The notes below the pieces were generated by a model. That model had not been told where the DNA came from, did no database searches, and saw only the letters and a program-made list of their open reading frames with translations. From Vitis vinifera (Eukaryota; Streptophyta; Magnoliopsida; Vitales; Vitaceae): DNA of 64,000 nt. The stretch lies in contig NC_081810.1 in the NCBI RefSeq assembly GCF_030704535.1, forward strand, positions 5,985,501 through 6,049,500, written 5' to 3'. How positions within the stretch are numbered: position 1 is the stretch's first letter; each line of letters starts with the position of its first letter. Positions 1-10,600 of the stretch are shown here, piece by piece. A program made the translations under genes and the position numbers.

Positions 1-162
1 AGCTTGGAGGACATCATTTCTCAGTGACGACTGGTAAAACTCAATACGCATACTATTTTGATGAAGTAATTAGCATTAAAAAAAATATATGTTCATGACA
101 AAAACATCTTAACATTAGACGAAGAATCATATAACAAATGCAATAAGTCAAAAATGAGTTAC

Positions 163-253
163 CTTATTCTTCTTCTCCAGACCACCAATTATCCTATCTA
201 TAGCTGCCTCAAAATGATCCATTGTGACCTGTGTTCCTTCATTCCTTGCAGCG

Positions 254-285
<32 letters not shown>

Positions 286-807
286 GTCTGCTCCTGCAAA
301 TCCAGGAGTGAGGGCCGCAAGCCTTTGAGAGTAATATGATGGCTCGCGATCAAGTTTGATCTTTTTCAGGTAGATCTTAAATATCTGATCACGTCCTTTA
401 ATATCAGGTTTATCAATAGTAATTTGGCGATCAAATCTACCAGGCCTCAACAGAGCTTTGTCTAAAATATCAGGTCGATTAGTGCCGGCAAGCACAACTA
501 CTCCAGCAGTGGTTCCAAATCCATCCATCTCTACAAGCAACTGATTAAGAGTACTTTCACGCTCATCATTGGAACCTGAGAAGCCTCCACGTCCTCTTGC
601 TCGACCAATTGCATCAATCTCATCAATAAATATTATACTAGGTGCACACTGCCTTGCTTCCTGAAACAAGTTTCTCACCCTGGATGGTCCAACACCAACA
701 AACATCTCCATAAAATCTGAACCAGATATGGATAAGAAAGGCACGGCAGATTCTCCTGCAGTTGCTTTTGCTAGAAGGGTCTTCCCTGTGCCTGGAGGGC
801 CCACCAA

Positions 808-840
<33 letters not shown>

Positions 841-3800
841 TTCATATTTTTTAGGATTCTTGAGGAAGTGAACAAATTCCATGATTTCTTGCTTTGCTTC
901 ATCACATCCAGCAACATCTTTGAAAAAGACCTGTACTAGGTCCAAAAATAGATAAACAAACAATAATAATGATAATAATAATAATAGTCAGAGAGAGAAA
1001 ATCGAATGATTATAACCATAGGTGAGCAAGGAGGATATAATAATTATTGTATACTGTAAAAATATTGGATGCTGCAAACTAAAGACAAACCACCTTTGAC
1101 AAAAGAAACAGTTAGCTAACCTTATTCTTAGCATTCTTATCCACTTTCATAATATGGGCTTTTCCTATGTTGAATATTCCACGACCGCCCCTTCCACCCG
1201 TACCACCAACACCTAATCCACTTTGCATCCGCCGCCCCATGTACCAGAGGGCCCCCAAAAGCGCAAGTGTGGGTGCAAATCTCATCAATTCTTGGTACCA
1301 GACCATTTCAGAGACATATGTAACAGGAACATAATTGTGAGGGTCGATCCCTAATACTTCTTGAGCTTCCTCCAACTTTTCCTCAAAAGATTCGACACTA
1401 CCAATATTGAAAAAGAATTTATACTGAGCATTTCCTCTTGCAGGGCTTCCATTAATTGGCCCTTGGACAACATCATCACTTGCTTGATTGAGTGGTGAGC
1501 CCCTTACATACACCTTTGCAACTGATTTATTAGAAACAACTATGTGGTCCACCAAACCTGGTTCCAGAAGCTTGTTTTTAAACTCTTGGAAACTAATCTG
1601 CAACATATTCAGAAACCAACATTAAAAAGCTAAATCATATGTAGACAGGCAAATTGGAAAAAATGAAATGACTGGCAGGCACAAGTCATCAACATATGAA
1701 TTATGCTATCATGTGAAAAGTAAAAGTCAACCTTTGAGTTCAAGTGCCTCAGAACCATGCAATCACCCAAAAAATTATTAAAGTAGAGGCAAAAAGAGGA
1801 ACAAAGCTACCAGACTATCATAAGAAAATTCCATGAGAAGATGCAGAGAAACAACTTAGCACATTTGAGGATAGGCTACCACTTTGCCTACTGAAGCTTC
1901 AGATTACATACATTTACATAATAAGTTGTTATTTAAATTACCGATAAATAGAGTTCCCAGTAGCAATTTAATAACCCACATGAAAAGAATATATTTTCTG
2001 GAAAGTTTTTGCCAAATAAAATAAAACAAGTTTCATTTGTAAAGAGCTTTGGTTTTGTTCTCTAATGAAGAGACATAACTAAATGGATCCCCAATATAAA
2101 TTCTTTCATGAAAAAATTTCTCAGAACTATATTTTGCAAACACAGTTTAAGTGAAAGAAGCACCAAACCACAAGAAGAGATATAACTCTAGGCACAGAAA
2201 TTTGGTAAAAATAAAGCATAGAAGAAACTCACAACAATAAGTTAAGCTGTACTTCTTTTGTCATTAGGAAGTTATGTTACACATTTCTTCTGTCATTTTT
2301 TTAAGGCAAGGGTGCAGCATTATAGCACAGATTCTTTTAAGCAACTAACATGTTTTACTGTTTCAAGTATGCATCATTTTTCAATTGAGAAGTTGTGGTC
2401 CTGTGAAGGCCCTGGAGAGTTTACAATGTCTTAATTAGAACTCAATAAGTGGGACCATTGCAAATAAAAAGGTGGAGAAAACAAAAATGTTGTATCCATG
2501 TTTTGCTATAAATTACATACAAGGTAATGATAAAGAGGGTCAAGGGTCAAGGTTTACCATCAGAATGTTAAGGCCAATAGGCAGTGCATAAGAGATCTGC
2601 TACTCCTAGGAAATTCAATATCCATGTTTTGCTATATTACATGCAGCATAATGGTAAAGAGGGTCAAAGTTTTCCATCAGTGTGTTAAGGCCAATCTGCA
2701 GTGTAAAAGAGATCTGCTACTCCTAGGAAGTTCCATTTAATATGGTTATATCCTAATGATTTCAGTAAATAATTGGGAGAAAATGCACTCAAATTCAGAC
2801 AGATGCTGCATCAATATTTTTCCCCCTTTTTTTATGGGTGACAGTACCTCCAATCATTAGGCCAATCAAGTTCACATTTACACCACACAAAGGGGAACTT
2901 TAAAAAGATATTGATTTGGGGAGGATTTGTGGGAGGTTTCAGGTTCAAGTCCTAATGGGGACAAAAATTTACTTATAAAAGAAAAAAAAAAAAAGATTTT
3001 CCAAACTTTTTGCAAGATGAATTAGAAAAATAAAAAAGAAATTTAGGAACTATATGAAGTCAGTAAAAAATAAAACCTTAAATATGTGATTCAACATTTT
3101 AGTATACAATTTTGCAGAACTGATAGGGGGAAAATAGAAATCAGGGAACACACACCATGCCACTGTAATCAATAAAATAACTATAATTCCAGAATATAGC
3201 ATAATAAATAACTAACTCAGGTCCTTAAAACATAATCTAAATGATGTTTACCTGCTTCTGTTCACGTGGACCAAAAGAGAAGGATGAAAGAAACAGTCCA
3301 ATCACCAACAAAGGAGTTAGGACATTTTGAAGCTGCTTCATGAAAGTTTCCTGAAAATTTCCATGATCATCTGTGTTTGAATCCTCTGAAATTAGGGGGG
3401 GAAGTAATTAGAGCACACAAAAAATTCTAGATGCTATATTCCATATAGAATAAATAAAACAACATAAAAGAATTAAAAGAAAGAAAAAAAGTGCAACATG
3501 TTATATGCATGAAAATTTGAAAAACCAAGAACAGATGCAGCATGGCATCCTACTTATCTAAAAGGAATCATAGTAGCATATTTGATGTTCTTTAAGTAAC
3601 GACACAATAGATACTCGGCCAATATCCAAGTTTTACAAGTCTCTTTACTTTCTAGAACTTAGCTTGTTTAATTTCACTCCTTTATTTTAAGTTATGCATG
3701 CCCATAGTATTGTAATCATCACATAATTTCTGTTCTTCTCTTATATAATGTTCAGTGATGGATGGTAGCTTCATTTCTCCAGTCCAGTACAAGTGGTGCT

Positions 3801-5621
3801 TGTCCATTTCTTGGTCTGCCTTCTTCTTGTCTTCTCGTGTATATTTTTCTGTAGTGAATGACAGATTCATCTGTCTGCTATAAGTTTAAAACTTTTAAAC
3901 AGTGCACCTCCACCACAATTGTTTACAGCCCAATTTAATTTTCTCATTAATAAAGAGAGAATTTTTAGTGAAAAAATGACCTCATAGATTAAATGTCTAA
4001 AACAGAATAACTGTATTGGATTTTTTAAACAAGCAATCACCTCTTTTCAGTATTCTGTTCTTCAATAGTCATCCTCAAATATGATAACGAATTTCTCACA
4101 TGAATCACAACTATTCTCTTTTGGCAACCTAGCACAAAGGTTGCAACACCAAACAAATCTTCCTAGCCCAACCCAACCAAACCCTCAATTCTACAGAACA
4201 GCACACTATTATCAGGCTATCTGACTAGGCATTTTCATACAAAGTTAAAAAAACTTCCATTTAGTTCATTAATGTGGAAATAATTGAGACAAAACTACCT
4301 ATAAACCTTAACAAGCATACATCTTGCATAAAGGAGAAACTATAACAGCCACAAGCCCCAACATGAAACAATGAACATCCAGTAGACAGATCATATAATG
4401 CCTTATGGCACATCTGCTGTCTCTACCACAAACTTCTATCTGTTCTTATAGGGCAATTGAAAATAAACACCCTCAAGAAAAATTCAAATAAAAATATAGT
4501 GGTGTGTCCTAAGTGTCATACTGAAGTTCTATCTTTCAAATGCAAGGCAAGGTAGAGGAGGAGCTGTACAAGGTAGCTGGCATAGAGCATAAAAGATATG
4601 GTGAGCCAATACAAGCACGGGCTTATTCAATAGGTAAAGGGGTGTCCATTGATTGCTAACAATGATGCGATTCAAATAAAGTTGAATGTGCTCAAGGGAG
4701 AAGAGGAAGACAAAAAGGCACTTGAGTTGATGCAGAGGGAACAAAGAGAGGAGATGTCTCATTGTTTCTTTTTTTTTTCTTTTTAAGCACAAAAATTCAT
4801 GTAGCTTATGCCAACAGGTGGGATTTAAGACTTCATTGTTATCATTGTTGTTATTGTGTTTAAAAAAACAAAATAACAGCCCAAATATAAATCCTGAGTT
4901 CCTACAAAGTATTGTTCCAGATACACTTGACAATTGTAAATATATACCCAATTTCTTGCGACCTTTTCCCCCAAGGACCTATTTCTTCCCTAACAAAATG
5001 GCAAAAAGAAAAAGAGAACATAAGGATTACGCCATTAAATGAGAAATTCACCTTTCGACTCTGACTTCTGCTCTTCCCCTTTTGGGGTTTCCTTCTTATT
5101 TTTTGGATAAAAATTCTCATAATCTGCAATTGAATTGCAAACCATGTATCAGACATTATCAAACATTCAAATAATCAGCATGTCAACAAGATTAAAACAA
5201 AGGCCAATGAACTTCTTACTCTTCTTCTTAGGGGCTTCACTCGATAAAAACCTTCGGATTCTCGGGTTCGCAAGAACAAAATTCAAATCAGATAAATACG
5301 ACTTCCCGACGAACCCTCTGCTCGCTCCAATGGAAGTTAAATATCCCCTCAAAAACCCTAACCCACCATCCAGTTGACCCAGGTCGGTACTGTAATGCGG
5401 TGCCCTGGAAAGGGCTTCGTTCAAAAACGCCGATCTTCCAACATTACCACCAGATAACACGTTCCGTGGCTGCAAAACGAAAAAAAAAGAAATCAATAAA
5501 TAAATAAATAAATAAAAATACGCAAAACAATCAACTCAAATAAACAAAAAGAAGCGGAAAACTTATATACTTTTGCAGTAGAGGATCGTGACAGAGAACG
5601 GCCAAGCCTCGACAAGATCAT
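163..5621 (-). CDS. FTSH10: Mitochondrial FtsH/m-AAA protease, 5' part (runs off left edge)
   Basis: Zinc-dependent AAA protease of the mitochondrial inner membrane (FTSH3/FTSH10, AFG3-like), which degrades and processes membrane proteins. Six coding exons on the minus strand: 5571-5621, 5220-5469, 5052-5123, 3252-3385, 1121-1597 and 163-930, all with GT-AG junctions and compatible phases, giving about 584 codons. The N-terminus ([14 protein letters not shown]) looks like a mitochondrial presequence. One membrane segment is in exon 4 and another near the end of exon 5. Exon 6 is the AAA module: Walker A GPPGTGKT (about residues 372-379), Walker [10 protein letters not shown] and the second region of homology ending RPGRFDR. 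Family members have about 810 residues, so roughly 230, including the HExxH M41 peptidase, lie left of the window; bases 1-162 read as intron. FTSH3 and FTSH10 are close paralogues, so the symbol is a best guess. Confidence 0.93.
2494..2737. repeat. Imperfect tandem duplication in an FtsH intron
   Basis: Two adjacent copies with a period of about 126 bp, the first beginning at 2494 and the second at 2620. Both begin with ATCCATGTTTTGCTAT and end with a block around GAGATCTGCTACTCCTAGGAA. They differ by several substitutions and small indels, so the duplication is not recent. It lies in the 1.65 kb intron between exons 4 and 5 of the FtsH gene. Confidence 0.8.
2885..2995 (+). repeat. Possible decayed tRNA-derived SINE
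   Basis: Inside an FtsH intron there is a GGTTCAAGTCC block, which matches an RNA polymerase III B box, followed by a short unique stretch and an A-rich tail (from about 2970). That is the usual order in a plant SINE. I could not identify a convincing A box or target-site duplication, so this may be chance. Confidence 0.25.
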
Positions 5622-7492
5622 TATTTGACGAATCTGAAGCAGAAATAGAGTACTGGGATTTCTTCAAATGGATCCAAGGAAGCAAATCTTATACGATTGG
5701 TTCACAGATTCGTCATTTGAGAGAAATGTTTTTTCTTTCTATTTAGGGTTCCAAGTTCGAATGAAGATAGACAAATACTAGGGACTGTTTGCCTGATATT
5801 TTTGCTTTGTGGGTGTTTCTCTTTTTCAGTTGTTTGGGCAACACGGCAGTAGCCCATGCCCATGATTTTAAACAATTTTTAATTTCAAATTAGTATTAAT
5901 AAAATCCAATAAATTATTATGAAAGAATTCCAAGAAATTAGCTTTTATTTAAAAATATTATACGACTGTTCATGCCGTTACAAATTTTATAAACATCATA
6001 TTTTATTTTTAAAAATATTTATAAAAATATGGTAACCAAATAATAAAAAATAATTTTAAAATATATAAGTTTTAAAATAAATTTTATTATATTTAAATTT
6101 TATCCTATCTTCATAATTAGCAAATAAAATATTTTATAGTCTAGCAAAATTTTTTAGATAGGAAATTATTTTTTATTTTTTATTTTTTATTTTTTAAGAC
6201 AAAAAATAATGTTTTCATGTAACATTCTTTGGTTGTTTTCATTTTCTTTAAAGCTATTTTAAAAAAATAATTATAAAAATATTTATAATGATTAAAAAGG
6301 AAGCTCTAAATATAAAAATTATTTTAAAAATATATTTAAAACAGTTTTAAAACATTTCAAATTCTTTAATAAAATTTTGTTTTATAAAATATCAAATAAC
6401 GATTTTTAAAAATTGTTTTTAAAAACTATTTTTTATAACTTTTTTTAAAAAACACTTTCCAAATAGTGTTTTAGAGCATGTTTGTTCATGTTTTCAATAA
6501 ATGTTTTCATTATTAAAAATAAAAAACACAAAAAACTTATTTGGAGAAAAGGGTGTGTTTTTTTTGTTTTTTTGTTTTGTTTTCTGTGTTATCAAAAAAG
6601 ATATTTTTATTGTTTTTTTACTATTCAAATAATAAATTATTTTTTGTATTTTCTCTTCTTTATTTTTATGTTTCCATAAATGTGAACTCCATCCAACCAC
6701 CATACCCTCACTCGCAAACCTTTTATTCTTTCTTAAATTATTGAAATTAATGTACTTACACATGGTAACAAAATTATCATTTGTTTAAGAAAATTATAAT
6801 TGGTGTAAAAATTTTAAAATTAAATATTTTTTTATTTAAATGAATTGTACATATAAAAATTATTTATATATTTATAATATCAAGTTAACGGAAGAAAACA
6901 CTTTATTAATTTTAAAAAATAATTTTCAAACATGTTTTCTGTAATACTTACCCTAAAAAAAAATTATTGACTAAACCAAACATGTTTTTTTTAGAACAAA
7001 AACTATTTTCCAGAATTCAGTTTTCAAACATAATTTTTTTTTTTTTCTAAAAACACAAAAAACTGTTCTAAAAAACTGTTTTTCAGAACAATTTTCTAAA
7101 ACAGCAACCATTCATTTTCCTATTATTTAAGGTTATTAAATAAAAAAATTATATATTTTTTCTATTTTTGCTTGTTTTACTATTCGCTTCTAGGCTCAAG
7201 TGATACTAGATGTCAAAAGTTATTAAATAAAAAAATTATATATTTTTTCTATTTTTGCTTGTTTTACTATTCGCTTCTAGGCTCAAGTGATACTAGATGT
7301 CAAAAACATGGACCAGGCCCAACCCAATAAAATACACAAAGGATCCAAACTCGTCCCTGAGAACAGTCATAGATAATACGGCACACGGACACGTAGAAAA
7401 GGCTCTTCAGTTCTTCATCTCCCTTTCTCTTAGTAATCTCTGATCGACATCGGTTCTTTGCAGGCCGTCATTTCGCTTTACCTTGCACTACA
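5622..7492. other. AT-rich intergenic region between divergent genes
   Basis: Separates the start of the FtsH gene from the ICMT-like gene. The first 150 bp and last 190 bp are more GC-balanced and probably hold the two promoters. From about 5860 to 7130 the DNA is extremely AT-rich, with many short self-complementary stretches (for example motifs around AAACATGTTT), as in decayed MITEs. No coding region is credible. I could not define element ends here, except for the 87-bp duplication listed separately. Confidence 0.6.
7132..7305. repeat. Perfect 87-bp tandem duplication
   Basis: Two head-to-tail copies, 7132-7218 and 7219-7305, that I read as identical over all 87 bp. Each contains the non-repetitive block TTCGCTTCTAGGCTCAAGTG, so this is not low-complexity slippage. 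It ends about 190 bp before the start codon of the ICMT-like gene, in its likely promoter. Confidence 0.9.
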
Positions 7493-8683
7493 ATGGAGGC
7501 CACGTCGGTGTTCCTCAACTCGAGAATAAATCCATTTGGGTTTTCTGTTGCAAACACCTTCAAGCCCTCTATCAGACCTTTTAACAAACACTTACAAGTC
7601 CAGCTACATGTCAACAATTCGAACCTCAAAACCATCAAACCCCCTTCAAAATGCTTTTTCCGTGCGTGCCCATTGTCATCATCGCCAGAAATAAGGAGAA
7701 CCCATTTGTTGTGTCCACCCAAATGCTCCTATTCCAACTCTACCAGCTCAGAATCTCATAACCCATTTTTAAAACCCCTCAAAAACCTCTCATTTGATTC
7801 ATTGAAAGCCACCCTTTCTCAATTGACCCCAATTGATATATGTAAATGGTCTGGGATATTATGCGTGTCCATTGCAGCCACTAAACGGACTGTGAATTTG
7901 CTGTTGAACCCTTTCTTTTGGATGTACTTCAGCTGGACTTGGTTGTTCTGGCCATGGTTTTTGGCTGTTGGGGTTGCAGTTTATGGCTTGTATTGCCTTC
8001 GCAGGCATTTGTGCGGTGAAGCTAATGTGTTTGAACAAATTGCTATTGTTACTTCAGTTTTTACTTGGCTCACCCTTGTCCCACCTGCCCATTTCAATGG
8101 CTTCCTTGAAGGATGGCCTTTTGTGTTCTTTTTTGTGTATCATTATTTCTTTTTTTTCAATGTAAGTGTTAGGAAGCGCCTCTATGGGGACTACTTCCTT
8201 CGGCCGCATGATCCCAAATGGGATGTGAGCCCACCCAATTGGCATCGCCTCTTGTTCTGCATTGGAGTTATGGTTGGGCATTGGCTGGCAGCATATGAAG
8301 GGCCAGAGTTGCACCTCATTCCAGGTGGTTGGAACAATTTGTGGGTGTGGGCATTGATAATGGTAACTCTGTTTATGCAGTACCACTCAACATTATATCT
8401 TGCAAAGTACTCAGAAAAAGTGGTGGTGCCTACTGCAGTTGTGCAGTTTGGGCCTTACCGATGGGTCCGTCATCCAATATATGCATCTACAATGCTTCTG
8501 TTTGTGAGTTACTGTCTTGCACTCCGGGCACCCATCAGCTCCCTGTTTGTCATCGCTGTTTGCTTGATGTATTATGAGCAGAAAGTAAAATTGGAGGAGG
8601 CCTCGATGGTGGAGACCTTTGGGGAGAAGTATATGGAGTATGCAAATAAAGTTAAGTACAAGTTCATCCCTTTTGTTTATTAG
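7493..8683 (+). CDS. ICMT/PEMT-superfamily membrane methyltransferase-like protein, probably plastid
   Basis: Single exon, 396 residues, starting at the ATG at 7493. Residues 1 to about 90 are rich in Ser, Thr, Lys, Arg and Pro and poor in acidic residues, resembling a chloroplast transit peptide. From about residue 125 there are several hydrophobic segments with many aromatic residues (for example around FSWTWLFWPWF). The C-terminal 77 residues carry the family signature: GPYRWVRHPIY near residue 320, then a hydrophobic helix and EQKVKLEEASMVETFGEKY. Such G-P-Y-x3-R-H-P and E-E...F-G-x2-Y motifs bind the methyl donor in isoprenylcysteine carboxyl and phospholipid methyltransferases. The substrate cannot be told from sequence. 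Classical ICMT is an ER enzyme without such an N-terminal extension, so a separate plastid subfamily is more likely. No intron is needed. Confidence 0.8.
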   Translation: MEATSVFLNSRINPFGFSVANTFKPSIRPFNKHLQVQLHVNNSNLKTIKPPSKCFFRACPLSSSPEIRRTHLLCPPKCSYSNSTSSESHNPFLKPLKNLSFDSLKATLSQLTPIDICKWSGILCVSIAATKRTVNLLLNPFFWMYFSWTWLFWPWFLAVGVAVYGLYCLRRHLCGEANVFEQIAIVTSVFTWLTLVPPAHFNGFLEGWPFVFFFVYHYFFFFNVSVRKRLYGDYFLRPHDPKWDVSPPNWHRLLFCIGVMVGHWLAAYEGPELHLIPGGWNNLWVWALIMVTLFMQYHSTLYLAKYSEKVVVPTAVVQFGPYRWVRHPIYASTMLLFVSYCLALRAPISSLFVIAVCLMYYEQKVKLEEASMVETFGEKYMEYANKVKYKFIPFVY

Positions 8684-9814
8684 GCAGTGTGAGAATATGC
8701 AGTTGCTTTTTTACATGTTGCAATCAATTTCTGGGATTCAAAGAATGAAGCTTTGCAACCAGGAAAAGGACATGTTAGATTAGATAGAAGAGGTGTGCAG
8801 TTTCCTTTAATGATTGTTTCTCATGTTTCTTTATTCTCTTTTCCTATCGATTTAGAGTTCTTAATTTACCCATAAAAACTTAATTGATGCTTTTGTCTGT
8901 TCATTCATTATTATGCTTTCATTTTAGTGAGTTTACCAAGGTGTGATGATGTTGGTTGGATAGATCTTTCTTTGATTCATGCTAATTGGTTAATAATCCT
9001 TAGTTCCTTACCTTTCCGTGTAGAAATAGCAGATTTTTGGAGCTATAGGTCCCTCTCAAGCACAGGAGGTGAGGTTGGTCTTAAGACATTTGCAAAAGCA
9101 AACTGGTTTTTGATCTATTATCTTTCTTGTGCTAGTTGGGAGTTCTTATTGAGCCCTTGGCCTTGATTTCATATTCCTCTTAAAATAATTCACTAAAGCC
9201 TCTGCAACTCCAGTATGAAGACTTGTTTATGCATTCTGAAAATGTTTGAAGAGGTAAGCTTCAGCCAAAAGCTACAATTTCCCCATATGGTTTAGTTCTA
9301 GATGTCAACTTTTCTTCAACAAGCACATGGGTACATTGAGTGACCTGAGGCAAGCTCTACCCCAGCTTGGCTTGCTAGTTAATGACAAGTGTTTCCTGCT
9401 AGTGCCCTCTCCACTTGGTTGAGCCTTTTGGCAGCCAATGTATACTTCCTATATACTTTGGGACGCTGTTTTGGCATTTCCTTTTCATATATACTCTTTG
9501 TTTTACCTATAAAAAATAAAAAATAAATAAAAAAGTGTCACCTGCTAGTGGGACAAAAACAGAATGAGAGTCAAAAAGATTGATATGAGTTTGTAAAATG
9601 TAACTCCATGATCAAAATCAATATATTGAATTATAGCTTCTGATCATCATGGTCTAGCATATCTAAGTTTGGAAAAATTAGATTTGGCGAAGGGGAAAAA
9701 TTGAATTGGAAAAAAAAAAACATCGCAATGCCTCAGCATCTTTTTTGAGATCCCCATGAAGGAAAGCTTTCTAGACATCTAACCAAGATTCATCTGCCTT
9801 GAAATAGAAATTAT

Positions 9815-9913
9815 AGAAAATGTGTGTGTGAAAAATTAATGGACTTAATTTTTTTTTTTTTTGATAAGTAAAAAACAAAAAATGTCCATTAATTTTTCAC
9901 ACCCACATTTTCT
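9815..9913. repeat. Inverted repeat (30-bp arms, 29 of 30 matching)
   Basis: The left arm at 9815-9844 and the right arm at 9884-9913 are reverse complements with one mismatch by eye. The 39-base loop is T-rich on the left and A-rich on the right and holds the block TTGATAAGTAAAA. This could be a fold-back transposon remnant or a short hairpin. No target duplication is obvious. Confidence 0.75.
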
Positions 9914-10259
9914 AATGATTTGCTGAGGATATTCAAATGGACTAAATAGACATAAGTTTAAATATTCAAATGATTTGCTAAGGATATTGTCTAATCTGCT
10001 TATGTGCCTTCTCATTTATTTGGATCATTCTGTTGATCAAAAGAAAAAAAAAATGTGCCAAATATGTCTAAAGTTCATTCTTTTCTTAATATCTAATTGC
10101 TAAACATTTTGGTAATTTGCCCAATACAAACCGTAAGAATCAAAAACAGAGAATGGCCATCAATATAAAACTGGTCTATTTAATGTAGTGTTCATAATGG
10201 GAAACAATTGTTGTGATATTAACAATCGTATTACTTTCGCTGTCACATTTTATTGTACT

Positions 10260-10600
10260 CTGCATTGAATAACACACTCAATTATTGTGCTATTGAATAA
10301 TAATTGAAGGCACGACCAGTTTCTTATACTCTAGAATAACACACACTTACACATTCTTTCTTATATGGTAAAAGAACACACTCTTAATTTTTATTCTCTA
10401 GAAGAACAACTGAGTGCATACCCATTTTCCCATAATCTAGAATAATACAGTCAATTTTGCTCTGGAATAACACACTCAGTTCATATGCTCTAGAGTAACA
10501 GACTCAATTAGTATACTCTAGAATAACAACCGAGTGTGTAGACACTTTCTTGAATCTAACCTAGAATAACAGAGAGTCAGAATAACAACTGAATACAATT
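10260..10600. repeat. Degenerate interspersed/tandem repeat around CTCTAGAATAACA
   Basis: At least seven imperfect copies of a unit like CTCTAGAATAACACACTCA occur near 10327, 10397, 10436, 10459, 10489, 10515 and 10558. Spacing is irregular (roughly 23 to 70 bp). This resembles a decayed minisatellite. No open reading frame spans it. Confidence 0.6.

Noticed and set aside
1..162. Possible next FtsH exon at the left edge
   Set aside because: Phase and the expected conserved sequence after the LEKKNK junction are not found on the minus strand, so it reads as intron.
8927..9166. 79-codon open frame after the ICMT-like gene
   Set aside because: No family motif, no ATG-based support, and it lies in 3' flanking sequence.
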